NCBI RefSeq assembly: GCF_002127325.2
Contig: NC_035435.2
Coordinates: 114,704,371-114,768,370, forward strand
DNA length: 64,000 bases
Direction: 5' to 3'
Source: Helianthus annuus
Taxonomy: Eukaryota; Streptophyta; Magnoliopsida; Asterales; Asteraceae
In this document: positions 10,532 through 22,800 of the stretch, piece after piece
Layout of the letters: every line of letters starts with the position of its first letter
Numbering within the stretch: position 1 is the stretch's first letter
The notes under the pieces: generated by a model
Seen by the model: only the letters and a program-made list of their open reading frames with translations
What the model was told of the DNA's origin: nothing
The model's database searches: none
Position numbers and translations under genes: made by a program

Positions 10532-10675
10532 TGCTTTGTCGTTGTCGATAATTCGATAATGAGTTGAAGCATTGTACTTTGTCGTTGTCGATAATTCGAT
10601 AATGAGTTGAAGTACTATACTTTGTCGTTTGTCGTTAATACGATAAATGAGTTGAAGTATTGCACTTTGTCATTC
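10532..10675 (+). repeat. Three tandem 41-46-bp repeats in element G 5' LTR
   Basis: Each unit reads CTTTGTCGTTGTCGATAATT or a close variant, then CGATAATGAGTTGAAG. A partial fourth copy (CACTTTGTCATTC) follows. The set is repeated in the 3' LTR at about 16351-16492. Confidence 0.8.
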
Positions 10676-11644
10676 ATTGTGAGAATTTGATCTCGTGAGT
10701 TATCGTAAAAGCTGTATTGATCATTAACCCGGTTTTTGTGAAATTCGTTAAGGTTCGAATCTCATGACTACCGTTAAGGTTGATTTAGGTTTTACACCAA
10801 TACGTATTCTATTCTGTTAAACCACCAAAAAACACTCCCAACTACACCCTTACAATCAAACAAACAATAAAATCATCAGAAGATCCAGAATAATAAAGTG
10901 CATGCCTAATTATCGAAAGAAGTAGAATCAGGAAGTTTGTTAACTCAAATCCTGCATGCTGATTTGTGAGTTATTCTTCTTTTATAAACTCTTTTCTCAC
11001 AGTTTGTGAGTTGTTAACTGTTTACAATACTCCAAATTATTTTCAGAATTATAACTTACAGTGATTAAGTTTATGTAATCACCAAATTACAGCCGGTATG
11101 TGGGGTATTGTGCACATTACTTGATAATCTTCACCATTGGGGCAACCATTGGGTGATATGACCATAATCACAGACACCATTGGACGTATGGGCCAATGGG
11201 TCGAGTGGTAAAGTACTGTGGGTAGATTGGTTGATATCAGAAACATTGTAAAAGATCTTAACACTGTGAATTATAACAAATGTGTCGTTTTCAGTAAAAT
11301 GAATAATTCACTCAGTATTTCCCGCTGACAAAATCTTTTTAAAACGCGTTTCAGGTAATTGCAATAGATTGGAGTAAGGATTGGATCCGACACTGAAGGA
11401 CTTCAAGAAGTGGCTTATTTTCAAATTAAGAAATATTGTTTTTATTAAAAGCTACCTTTGTAAAACATGGAATTTATTCCATCCATTTAAATAAAATCCG
11501 GTGTTTCTAAACTCTGATATTTTTCCTAACTCACGGTCCTGATGAAATTTCCGCTGCAATGTTTTTCAAAATAATCACCGGTACCACTGGACTGCTCACG
11601 GCACCGATTCCGGCCAGGATGGGGTCGGGGGTCATGACAGAAGG

Positions 11645-11656
11645 TGGTATCAGAGC
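11645..11656 (+). other. Primer binding site of element G (tRNA-iMet)
   Basis: TGGTATCAGAGC, complementary to the 3' end of plant initiator tRNA-Met, five bases after the 5' LTR. Confidence 0.9.
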
Positions 11657-14600
11657 TAAGCCACTGCTTTAAGCCTATAAGTGTTGTGATAACAATACTT
11701 AAGCTTAAATATAAGAGTTAGGAAATTACTATTAACTTAACTGGTAGCACATCTGATAGTATTTAGACTTGAACATAAGAAAAGATGCCTTAGTATAAGC
11801 TAAGCCACTTGTTTACGCAAATAGGTGTTATAATAATACCTAAGCTTAAACGGAAAGTTAGAAACTTAATATTATTTGATAGCACTCTGAATGATATTTA
11901 GACTCGAACTTAAGAATTTTGTCTTAATATAAGCTTCAAGATAAAATTACTTATATGAGTATAAATAAGTATAATTGGTATTCAATAAGAATAACGACTA
12001 GCAGACAATAGCATTTAATTGCTATTTATTCTTGTTTATTGGTATTACTTGGTCAAGAGTAAAAATATATTATGGAAATATAAATTTCCTTGATTCTGGA
12101 TTAAAGCCCTAATAAAAAGAGGCACTTTTTGAAAAAGATACTATTTATGGGAAATAGGAAATTTTCTCCGGCAAAACTGGGTATAGAGTAGCAGACTCTC
12201 CAGCTTGTCCGGATATACTGAAATTACCGCTCCGGCGCGAACCGGATAAGACGGGATAAATGGTATGTCAAACCAGTAACAAGATTTCCCTAAATAGTAT
12301 CATGACCAAATATCTAACTGGTTTTTGGGAATATGAATCTATTATATACAATTAACCCTATAAAAGGTATGTATATTACAACATATGAAATATATAATAT
12401 AGATATGTATATCTATAAGGAATTCCAAAAGTCAATTAAGAATAAAGCACAAGCATATGTATATAAATTTCTTTATTAGAAATCTTTCGCATATATCTTT
12501 AATTTTGATATCAAACATTCTTTCGTTTGATCATCTACCTCGTAACTCGTGCAACAAAATAATACTGGAAACCCATTAAGTTGGGACACCATCAAAAATA
12601 TAAGAATTACCAAAACGTTATCATAAATTATTAACGCCATAAATTATGAACGCAAGTAAGAAACATGTCAAATTGTGCTAATGCACAAGAAAACACATGA
12701 AACTTAAATTATACATCCACAGATGTCGAAGTTTATCACACACGACTTCCAAAGGCAAGATCTTTGAAAAATATAAATTAGGCACGATGATACCTACACT
12801 AATTCCATCAGTAAAAGAACTCCTAAATCAAAAATCGGCACTTTGCCACATGATCTTACAAACGATCAAAATGTCGCTGAGGTACGTTGGAACAATATTT
12901 CACAAACATCGGTGCATAGTCTAACCTGAGTCATAATTATTAGCACTACAAAAGAAGTCATATATTTTTGCAAATCCCTGATTTCATTTCACTTCATTCG
13001 ACATTCTCTGATAATGTTATTTAACAAATAGTTATCACACAAAATTTCAGATAAGAAGTTCTTATATTTCTTTCGTTGCAATTCTAACTTCTGCCTATAA
13101 TAAGTTGACTTTCGTGTTCTTTGAATGGTCATCATACCATAAAGAATTCTTTCATAATAGCAAATATTGATCCATTTCGTTTCTTGGTAAATCCACACGA
13201 TACACATGCACTATTTGTTGCGCATGTGGTTCATTTGAGTTATAAGACCCTAGGAAGGCATCCTTTCAATTTGTTGTTTTATCAAAAGTTCAAATATCGT
13301 TCCGTTATACTTGATCTTTGCATTGTAAACCGCGTTTTTACAAAGCAATGACTCTTTAATATCGAATCAATGAATTTATTGAAAAACTCGATTTTCTTTT
13401 GAAAGGGATACATGGTTTCTTTGTGATCATGTTTGAACTTTCTTATTAAAACTCGTTTTATCCAAACCCAGTTAACTTGCTCGCAATACGTACTCAATTC
13501 AAAGTCCCATATGATGGATTGAAACCATCATATTCAAAATAGTCCTAACAAGCACTTCAATTCTCTTAAACCATAATATGCTTGTTTAGTCTTCGAATTC
13601 ATCAAATCATCTCTTTGATCACGATCACTTTGTGATGACATTTTCACAAAATTGAAGATTGCGCTAATCTAAGATTTAATTATTTATTTATATTGAATCC
13701 GCTTTATTGATTTATTTTATAAAAGCAATCTTAACACAATTATGTGCTAAGATAATGATCCACCATTTCATGTCCTAATTCCGTAGTCCTTACAACCAAT
13801 CGAGCCTTTCGTGATATTTCTTACCTTTCATTAATCGAAAAACATTGTATAAACTTAATTGATTATATATAGAAACTTACAATATAGTATTTCTGTAATT
13901 AAAATTTTTGTTAAAATCATTAAGGTAAAGAAATTATATTTTTACGTATAAAATTTTGTTTAAAGTATATTCTCATTTAAGTTTATGCATTTATTATTGG
14001 TAATTAATATTAGTTTTATTATTAGCAATAATATGTTAATAATAATAGTGTTAATATTATTTTTAGATACTAGAGTTATTATCAGGGGCATGTATTGGAT
14101 AGCCTAGCCTTAGTTAGGCATGGACTGGCCACCTATGCTTAAACAAGGCAGCACTAACCAATATCCAACCATGATAATAACTAGTTAATATATATAAATC
14201 ATCATACCTATTTAGTAAATTTTAATTTTACTTTATACTAAAAAGAGAAGACATATTTTTAGAAAGACTAATAAAATTACATAAATAATTATGTATCACA
14301 TATTTTGTAGTAATTATGTACTATAACACTCTAGCAAGAAAATAACCATATAAGAATAATATAGTAGTCAGCGACTACATTGGGTTAGAAGAACATTGTA
14401 ATACATAAAGAATAGTCACCACAACATTTGTAACTACATTTTACAACGCTATATGGTTTCGAAATAAAAATAAGTAATCACATAGAATTGACCCAGTGTT
14501 ATATAAAATATTTTACAAATACTTTTACCCCTTTTATTCACAACTTTCATTTAAACGTTATAAATAATAGTGATTCTTTTACAAAATCATAATACTAAAA

Positions 14601-15733
14601 TATTTTGTAAATGTAATAACTTCACTATAGTATGTTGTAATCTATATTACATAATAAATATAAGTTATTTTACATAGTATAATAAATACTAAAATAATAT
14701 TTATTTGAAAATGGTAACCATTTACACATAGTAAAAATGCGAAACAAATAATATATATTACATTGGCTTTACAAATATAATATAATGGTTAGTCATGTCA
14801 AAACAACTTATTTTTTTTATTATATTTTCATCTCTAGGACATAGCATGAAAAATATAGTCACTAATAGTGTACTATCACATTATTTCACCATTTAAAACA
14901 ATTTGGAACTCTAATACACTAACTCTATTGTCCTTTGGTGTATCTTTGCAATTCACTCATCTCAACACATAGAATTTCTCATATCATAATTTACTGTTTG
15001 ACAAATCAGTTTTCATGTTTTCATTTCATTTTGAACCGGTCAATCTTAAGTCTTCCTTAGGTACCAATCAAGGTAAGGTTCCTTCTGACAAAGAATTTTA
15101 CTAATTCCAAAAAGTTCTTCACATTCATTTTAAGAATCTATAGATCATATATCTTTTTGCTTAAACCCAATCCCCTTGAAAAACTATACCATTTCATCTC
15201 ATTCATTTGAACATTTCATCTTTTGAAATATCTAGATTCGCTTCCTTGAAACTCACAATTTCGAAAACGGTGAATTTATTCGGTCATCATTATTAAATTC
15301 TTTCAATCACTACAAACCCTTTGTAGCATCCGAATAGAGTTATAGCCTATGTTAAACCCTATTCATAAGTCATTCGTTTGATTTGTAATATTCTTGGTAC
15401 AATTATGTACTCAGATTACAATACACTAAATCCTGTTGTCCAGTACCATTTAAGTAAACAATACTGATTTTCGGATAATCATTAACAAATCATTTTCCAT
15501 ACTCCCATTCACAAATAGATATTTATCAAATCGGAATCTCCCTCAATTGATTAAAGTAAGTTCATTTTGAATATTAAATCCAATTGTTTCTATAAATCAT
15601 TTTTTTTAAATGTTCATACCCCTCAAAATATCTTTTGATTCCATTCCACGCTACATTATTCCTCTTAATTAAAAGAAGAAACATAACCCCAAGAAAATAT
15701 CATAGTTCAAATCTCGAGGACGAGATTTTTATT
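11657..15733 (+). other. Element G internal region, non-coding
   Basis: About 4.1 kb of AT-rich sequence with stops in all frames. The longest open frames are under 80 codons and resemble nothing I recognise. No gag, protease, RT or integrase motif was found on either strand. An imperfect inverted repeat lies at 14069-14185. The end (CTCGAGGACGAGATTTT) resembles the junction between pol and 3' LTR of chromoviruses, which suggests descent from such an element. Confidence 0.8.
14069..14185. repeat. Imperfect inverted repeat within element G
   Basis: Left arm 14069-14102 and right arm 14154-14185 share ACTAG, TTATTATCA and ATTGG blocks in inverted order, around a 51-bp centre that itself contains small palindromes. 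It could be a small MITE-like insertion or a folded RNA element. No target duplication is clear. Confidence 0.4.
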
Positions 15734-15746
15734 AAGGTGGGGAGGA
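15734..15746 (+). other. Polypurine tract of element G
   Basis: AAGGTGGGGAGGA directly before the 3' LTR. It would prime second-strand DNA synthesis. Confidence 0.85.
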
Positions 15747-17457
15747 TGTAACAACCCTCACTAAAAAATTAATATTTAGTATGATAATTATGCAATAAGG
15801 AAACCCTAATTAAGTTTAGTATGATTAATTAATCAGTTAATCAATATTAATTAAGCTAACAAGATTAATTAAGCTAAGTAAGGTCTATTAAAAATAGATA
15901 TATATAAGGTTGTATAAGAACGTTTAATATTAATAATAAAATATATTATTTTTTTTCCTTACTCCGTTTTTAATGAAACTTAGGTTAAAACGTAGATAAA
16001 AATATGCTCGTTCTAAAGACATATTCGTCGTTTTATAAAACGTTATATTTTAAAAGTTATACAAGAAAAACGAGTTAAGCAGCTGAAATAATATAACTAA
16101 GCTAGCTAGCTAGCACGTCAAGCTTGCTAGCACGTCACTTGAATCCCACATCGAACAGAAAAGGAATTGAGCTGCCTGCTTGCTTGCTATAAATAAGAAG
16201 CTTAGGATTCATTTTTCTTTGCTCATTTCTCTTCTTCTTCTCTCTATACGTTGGTGTTCTAACCAATAATCACTCGATCGCTATTACGATTCAGTTTACG
16301 AGCGATCAATATATCCAAAGAATGTTTAAGTGCCGCCCACATTGGGTTATGCTTTGTCGTTGTCGATAATTCGATAACGAGTTGAAGCATTGTACTTTGT
16401 CGTTGTCGATAATTCGATAATGAGTTGAAGTACTATACTTTGTCGTTTGTCGTTAATACGATAAATGAGTTGAAGTATTGCACTTTGTCATTCATTGTGA
16501 GAATTTGATCTCGTGAGTTATCGTAAAAGCTGTATTGATCATTAACCCGGTTTTTGTGAAATTCGTTAAGGTTCGAATCTCATGACTACCGTTAAGGTTG
16601 ATTTAGGTTTTACACCAATACGTATTCTATTCTGTTAAACCACCAAAAAACACTCCCAACTACACCCTTACAATCAAACAAACAATAAAATCATCAGAAG
16701 ATCCAGAATAATAAAGTGCATGCCTAATTATCGAAAGAAGTAGAATCAGGAAGTTTGTTAACTCAAATCCTGCATGCTGATTTGTGAGTTATTCTTCTTT
16801 TATAAACTCTTTTCTCACAGTTTGTGAGTTGTTAACTGTTTACAATACTCCAAATTATTTTCAGAATTATAACTTACAGTGATTAAGTTTATGTAATCAC
16901 CAAATTACAGCCGATATGTGGGGTATTGTGCACATTACTTGATAATCTTCACCATTGGGGCAGCCATTGGGTGATATGACCATAATCACAGACACCATTG
17001 GACGTATGGGCCAATGGGTCGAGTGGTAAAGTACTGTGGGTAGATTGGTTGATATCAGAAACATTGTAAAAGATCTTAACACTGTGAATTATAACAAATG
17101 TGTCGTTTTCAGTAAAATGAATAATTCACTCAGTATTTCCCGCTGACAAAATCTTTTTAAAACGCGTTTCAGGTAATTGCAATAGATTGGAGTAAGGATT
17201 GGATCCGACACTGAAGGACTTCAAGAAGTGGCTTATTTTCAAATTAAGAAATATTGTTTTTATTAAAAGCTACCTTTGTAAAACATGGAATTTATTCCAT
17301 CCATTTAAATAAAATCCGGTGTTTCTAAACTCTGATATTTTTCCTAACTCACGGTCCTGATGAAATTTCCGCTGCAATGTTTTTCAAAATAATCACCGGT
17401 ACCACTGGACTGCTCACGGCACCGATTCCGGCCAGGATGGGGTCGGGGGTCGTGACA
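15747..17457 (+). mobile_element. Element G 3' LTR
   Basis: 1711 bp, nearly identical to 9926-11639. The only length changes I saw are 4 bp in the GCTAGCTAGC region and 1 bp in a T run. It ends GTCGTGACA, followed by the target duplicate catca. Confidence 0.95.
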
Positions 17458-17561
17458 CATCATGTGTTTTATTTTCATATAGCATTGTTATGATTGTTGC
17501 TATGGTATTAAGAAATCACACCAAATTAAACCCACGCTTCCGCAAAAGCCAGGGTGTGACA
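17458..17561 (+). mobile_element. Element C 5' LTR, remaining part
   Basis: The last about 100 bp of the C 5' LTR after the G insertion, starting with the duplicated catca and ending GGGTGTGACA. It matches 28077-28180. Confidence 0.93.
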
Positions 17562-17564
17562 GCT

Positions 17565-17577
17565 TGGTATCAGAGCC
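17565..17577 (+). other. Primer binding site of element C (tRNA-iMet)
   Basis: TGGTATCAGAGCC three bases after the LTR end. Confidence 0.9.
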
Positions 17578-17739
17578 TCGATCATAGCGAACTAGGATTC
17601 CTTCTCGAGTCTAGACTGTGATCACTAGGGCTCTTACGAAAACATTTTTACACTGAATACACTAAACGTCCAGATCCAGGGTACAAAACATTTTTTTACA
17701 AACAAAAAGGCACAAATACACTTTTCAAAATTTATATTT

Positions 17740-17979
17740 CAGTCTTAGAGACTGAGGGAGTTCAGTCTTAGAGACTGAGGGAGTTTAGCCTTAGAGGCTG
17801 GGGAGGTTCAGTCTTAGAGACTGAGGGAGGTTCAGTCTTAGAGACTGAGCGGTTCAATCTTAGAGATTGGGGATGTTTAGTCTTAGAGACTGGGAGGTTG
17901 GTCTTAGAGACCAGGGAGTTAGTCTGAGAGGCTAGGGAGTTCAGTCTGAGAGGCTGGGAGGGGTAGTCTGTGAAGACTA
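17740..17979 (+). repeat. Eleven tandem stem-loops in the element C leader
   Basis: Units of about 20-24 bp each form a 5-6-bp stem with a TAG loop (GAG in the ninth and tenth, GTGA in the last). Arms: CAGTCT/AGACTG (1, 2, 4, 5), AGCCT/AGGCT (3), CAATCT/AGATTG (6), AGTCT/AGACT (7), TGGTCT/AGACCA (8), TAGTCT/AGGCTA (9), CAGTCT/AGGCTG (10), TAGTCT/AGACTA (11). Both arms change together. The imperfect pairs are all T with G, which pair only in plus-strand RNA, the genomic strand of C. Confidence 0.9.
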
Positions 17980-18070
17980 TGGGGATTACTTGTTTGCATT
18001 ATTGTGACTTACATGTTTATTTGATTTCATGTTGATATATGTGCATATGTGTGGTTGTGTTACAGACACC

Positions 18071-19494
18071 ATGCCATCATCTTCAGATACTGGAGTATCG
18101 GACACTTTGGATCCTGTAGCGATCGTGTCGGATGACGAGATTCTGTCAGAGAGTGAGGTTTACACATCAGACACTACTAGCACGGATGAGGATGACTTCC
18201 AGCCGTTTGCTCTTCCTGATTTTGGAGATGATATTCCTATTGCTGATGGCCCTTTCGGTGGGGACCTCCCTCTTCTTCAGGTCCCTGCTCCTCTACCACT
18301 TGCCGCAGTTCCTCTCGAGGATCTGCCTCATGATGAGTTCGCCGATGATGACATTGATCTGTTCCTAGAGGGTCCCCCGGAGGGTGACCAGGATGGTGTG
18401 GCCCTCGTGGATGCCGATGTCCCTTTTGCTGATGACCCTGTTGTCGACCCTGTTGTTCCCTTGGCTGAGATTCCTGCTGATGTGCCCATTGCCGAGCCTG
18501 TTGCTCCAGTCGAGGCTCCCATTGAGGAGGCTCCTTTTGATCCGTTTGGTCCATACTCCTTCGATTCTGTAGCGTCCGCTTCACTGCACGCCCAGGGCGT
18601 ACAGCTCTATTCCTTTGATTCCGACTCAGACATGGCGATGTCTGTTGCGCCTCTCGTTTTCCTCGACGATGACCCAGAGCCAAAGGTTGAGTTTTTACCT
18701 GATGAGCCTGCTCCAGTTGATCCGTAGCCGATCGTTGCTCATGACCCCGTTGAGGCCCCAGCTGTTGCACATTTACCAGACCCTTTACCTGAGCCTGGTC
18801 ATGTCGATATACCAGACATAGCACCACCTGTCTGATGTTCCTGTTATTGATGCACCCATTGTTGCACCTGTAGCACCTGTTTCGGCCCCTGTGCATGCTG
18901 ACCAGGTACCGTTTGCCACTCACATTGATCCTCGTTATGCTGACACCCGTAACGGGTGGATCGAGGATGATGATGACTACCCACCGTTTGTGCTGCCCGT
19001 CACTCCTCCAGGACATTCCGCCATCTCGTCCTGGGGAGGGTTCAGCGAGGCAGCCGCTTCTTTTTGTTCCACCTGTACCGTCATCAGTTCCGTTCATGTC
19101 CCATTTCCCTCACACTACACCACCTTTCGTACCATCGGGCGAGCCGTTTCTGTGGGCTTCGCCCAATGTTATGCCATTATCAGACCCGTACCACCCTTAT
19201 CATATGGGGTACACGACAGAGGACATACTCATCTCTCTACAGCTACAGTTGGACGCACTGAGTCGTCGCATTCAGGAGTTAGAGAGAGCTCCACGTACTC
19301 CGTGCCACTGTCAGACTCCTTTTGCCGCACCGCACACTCCCCTACCGTTTCCCCCTGATTCGGATGTTCGTTTCCTTACATCTGAGCAGCAGATTGCCTA
19401 TTTGTTGCGCGTCATTCATGCCTTAGAGGAGGATTGGGTGCACATGCGCCGGTTGCTATTCTCTCATCTTCCTCCTCCTCCGCCATCAGCATAG
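18071..19494 (+). pseudogene. Element C additional ORF between 5' LTR and gag (acidic, proline-rich)
   Basis: Starting at the ATG at 18071 (the frame is open from 18029), the first 218 codons are very acidic and rich in Pro, Ala and Val, with repeated DDP/VDP/APVE patterns. The frame stops at TAG (18725-18727). Recognisable text then continues in a second frame (18891 on, HIDPRYADTRNGWIEDDDDY) and, after another shift, in a third (to 19494), ending in a likely coiled coil (QLQLDALSRRIQELER) and a Pro-rich C-terminus. So one protein of about 450-480 residues has been broken by at least two shifts. I recall similar ORFs in composite-family gypsy elements, but no function is known. A long minus-strand frame across this region is a shadow. 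Confidence 0.7.
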
Positions 19495-19851
19495 ATATTT
19501 TTGGTTTGATGCAGGTAGATCATTTTGGTGAGAAAGTCGCGATTGGGCCAGCTTACGAAGACTTTTTGGAAGACCACACTTTTGTACATGATTTGTGTAG
19601 ACAGATTTGTATTTTTTGGGGTGATGCAACCCCATGATCTTATTTTGATATGTGATGTACTGTAAAACGTGTAAAAACAATATGGTGGTCATGATTAATG
19701 AAAGCCCAATGGCAACGTTCTCACTACATGCTTTGTTGAATTATTTGTTTTATATATTGTAACATGGGATGTTATGTGATTGATGGATGTTACTATATAT
19801 GCGTATTTATTATACTTATATGACCTGACCAATATGATCATCTTTTAGAAG
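19495..19851 (+). other. Spacer between additional ORF and gag of element C
   Basis: 357 bp, AT-rich, no coding sequence and no repeat recognised. Confidence 0.6.
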
Positions 19852-22800
19852 ATGCCTCCACGACGCGACGCACGCATGCCTACTACTGAGGCGGAACTCC
19901 AGGGGATAATTGTCGCGGCTATAGCACAGTATGCGGCCTCCCAAGCAGAAACAAGCAGAAATATCTTGAACAACAACGGCAATAACAATCCACCCAATGG
20001 TAATGTTAAGTCGCTTGAGATATATTACGATACATTTGGATATTTCTAGCACATCCGCTAATACCATCTGTGAATTCTAACGTATGTGCAGGGTGCACCT
20101 ACAAGCAATTCATTGACTGTAAGCCCGTAAATTTTGACGGCACTGGAGGTGCTGTTGCATTCGTCAGGTGGGCAGAAAAGACATATTCTGTCCTAAGGAT
20201 GAGCAAGTGTACTCCTGAGCAACAAGTGACATACATCTCAGGGCTGTTTCTTGATGCCCTATCGTGGTGGAATCTGCAACTGCAAACTTTGGGAAAAGCG
20301 GCGGCTTATGCGCTAACCTGGAATGAGCTGAAGGAGCTCATGAGGAAGAAATACTGTTCGCGAGCTGAAATACAGAAGCTAGAAACTGAGTTCTGGCACC
20401 TAAAAATGGAGGGTCCTAAGATTGCAGAATATGTTCAAAGGTTTCATGATTTGTCCCATGTAGTGCCATACATGGTCACGCCCGAATTTAAACGCATTGA
20501 GCGCTTCATCTGGGTATTGGCACCCCAGATCATGAGCATGGTTACCACGTCCAAGCCTACAATGATTACGGAAGCCATCGATCTCAGTGTGGCACTTACT
20601 GAGGAAGCCATTAGATTAAACAAGTTTTCGGTTTCTGAACCAAAGAAGAATGAGACTCATGTGGAGTCGTCTGGTGAAAACAAACGGAAATTTTCCAACT
20701 TCAAGCAAGGTACCAGCAATGTGAGCAAGAAGGGTGAGTCAAGCACACCGGCTAGGGCCACAACCGGTGTCGAAAACAAAGGGAAGGGTTACATGGGCAC
20801 TCTGCCCATGTGTGATACGTACCAGCGCCATCATTCTGGCCATTGCAGATTGAGGAAATGCGAGTCATGTGGGAAGAACGGACACTCGAAGGATACATGT
20901 TGGGCCGGAACTGGTACTGGACGTGGTGGTATTCGAGGCTATGGGAATGGTAATGGAAACCGCCAACAGGGAGGAAATGGCGGAAATGGAAACCGTGGAA
21001 ATTTTGCGAACCAAGCTGGGAGTGGAAATCTCAACCAAAACAACACTCAATGTGGAAATGGAAATGGTAATGGTCGGGGACTGGGATGTTTCAACTGTGG
21101 AGACGTTGGGAACTTTAAGAGGGAATGCCCAAAACTGAATCAAGCTCGTGGGAGGGTGTTCAACATTGGCGCAAGGGAAGCGCGCCAGGATCCAAACGTT
21201 GTCACTGGTACGTTCCCTATAAACCAACGCTTTGCATCTGTCCTGTTTGATACTGGTGCCGATTATAGTTTCGTATCGTTAGAATTTAAGAAAATGCTTA
21301 GGTTAACTCCTAGTAAGTTAGACATTCCATACTCAATCGAACTGGCTAATGGGAAGCTAGTTGAAGCGAATGAAATCGTCCGAGGATGCGTAATAGAACT
21401 AGGAGGACACGAATTTACGCTAGACCTACTGCCAGTCGAGTTGGGAAGCTTCGACGTGGTGGTAGGGATGGATTGGTTATCGAGCAACAAAGCCGAGATT
21501 GTTTGCCACGAGAAGACCATCCGCATCCCAATGGCAGATGGAGAGACGATCATAGTTCATGGAGAAAAGCGTGATACGCCTCTGAGAATCATTAGCTGTC
21601 TGAAAGCTCGAAAATGTTTAAAGAAAGGATGTGTTGCCTTCTTGGCACATATCGTAGATAAAGAAGCCGCTGAGCCAAAGATCGAAGATATTCCAGTCGT
21701 AAAAGAATATCCTGAAGTCTTCCCAGAAGACTTGCCAGAATTACCGCCGCAAAGACAAGTCGAGTTCCATATTGACTTAGTCCCAGGCGCCGCGCCTATG
21801 GCCAAGGCACCCTACCGACTTGCGCCCTCGGAGATGCAGGAGTTGTCAACACAACTTCAGGAGTTGTTAGACAAGGGATTCATCAGGCCAAGCTTCTCAC
21901 CTTGGGGAGCTCCAGTTTTTTTTGTTAAGAAGAAAGATGGTAGTTTCCGCATGTGTATCGACTACCGGGAACTGAACAAGTTGACAATCAAGATTAGATA
22001 TCCTCTGCCGAGAATTGATGACCTATTCGATCAGTTGCAAGGTTCAAGTTTCTATTCAAAGATCGATCTACGATCAGGTTATCACCAGTTAAGGATACAA
22101 GAGGAAAGTATTCCCAAGACCGCTTTTAGAACTCGATATGGACATTACGAGTTCCTGGTTATGTCGTATGGGTTGACAAACACGCCAACAGTTTTTATGG
22201 TTTTAATGAACAGAGTTTGTAAGCCGTACCTCGACAAGTTCATGATTGTGTTCATCGATGACATTTTGATCTACTCGAAGACGAAGGATGAGCACGAACA
22301 GCATTTAAGTGCTATTTTGGAGCTACTTAAAAAGGAGAAATTGTATGCCAAGTTCTCGAAGTGCGAGTTCTGGTTACGCGAAGTCCAATTTCTTGGACAT
22401 GTGGTTAATGGAAATGGAATCCATGTGGATCCCACAAAGATCGAAGCGATAAAGAACTGGGAAACTCCAAAGACGCCAACCGAGATTTGACAGTTCTTAG
22501 GTTTGGCTGGTTATTATCGAAGGTTCATTGAGGATTCTCAAAAATCGCTCAACCTTTGACTCCCCTCACGCAGAAAGACAAAAAGTTTGATTGGGGAGAC
22601 AAACAAGAAGAAGCGTTTCAGTTGTTGAAAAACAAACTTTGTGATGCACCGATCTTATCGCTACCCAAAGGAACGAACGACTTCATGGTATATTGTGACG
22701 CCTCGCGTCAAGGATTGGGTTGCGTGTTGATGCAGCGACAGAAAGTTATAGCATATGCTTCTTGCCAGTTGAAGGTCCACGAGAAAAATTATACCATGCA

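Larger units (their letters stand above)
9926..11639 (+). mobile_element. Element G 5' LTR
   Basis: 1714 bp, TGTAACAACC to GTCATGACA. It includes a TATA box (10370-10377) with a CT-rich leader behind it and three tandem copies of a 41-46-bp unit (about 10532-10675). Its last 600 bp resemble the LTR of element D. Confidence 0.95.
9926..17457 (+). mobile_element. Element G: non-autonomous LTR retrotransposon (LARD-like)
   Basis: Two nearly identical LTRs (9926-11639 and 15747-17457) flank 4.1 kb without gag or pol. The TSD catca lies at 9921-9925 and 17458-17462, inside the 5' LTR of C. There are a primer site and a purine tract, so G could be copied with proteins supplied by another element. 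Size and lack of coding fit a large retrotransposon derivative. About nine substitutions plus a 4-bp and a 1-bp indel separate the LTRs (near 0.5%): this is the youngest insertion seen. Confidence 0.95.

Noticed and set aside
11079..11264. 61-codon minus-strand frame repeated at 16897-17082
   Set aside because: Duplicate comes from the two LTRs of element G; no homology seen.
13121..13497. Possible small genes inside element G (76- and 71-codon frames)
   Set aside because: Overlapping on opposite strands in AT-rich DNA, no recognisable motif.
17565..17577. tRNA gene fragment
   Set aside because: Only the 12-13-base primer site complementary to tRNA-iMet, as in the other elements; no tRNA fold.
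18237..19097. 286-codon minus-strand frame
   Set aside because: Shadow of the acidic proline-rich ORF on the other strand; composition (Arg, Gln, His) is what the complement gives.
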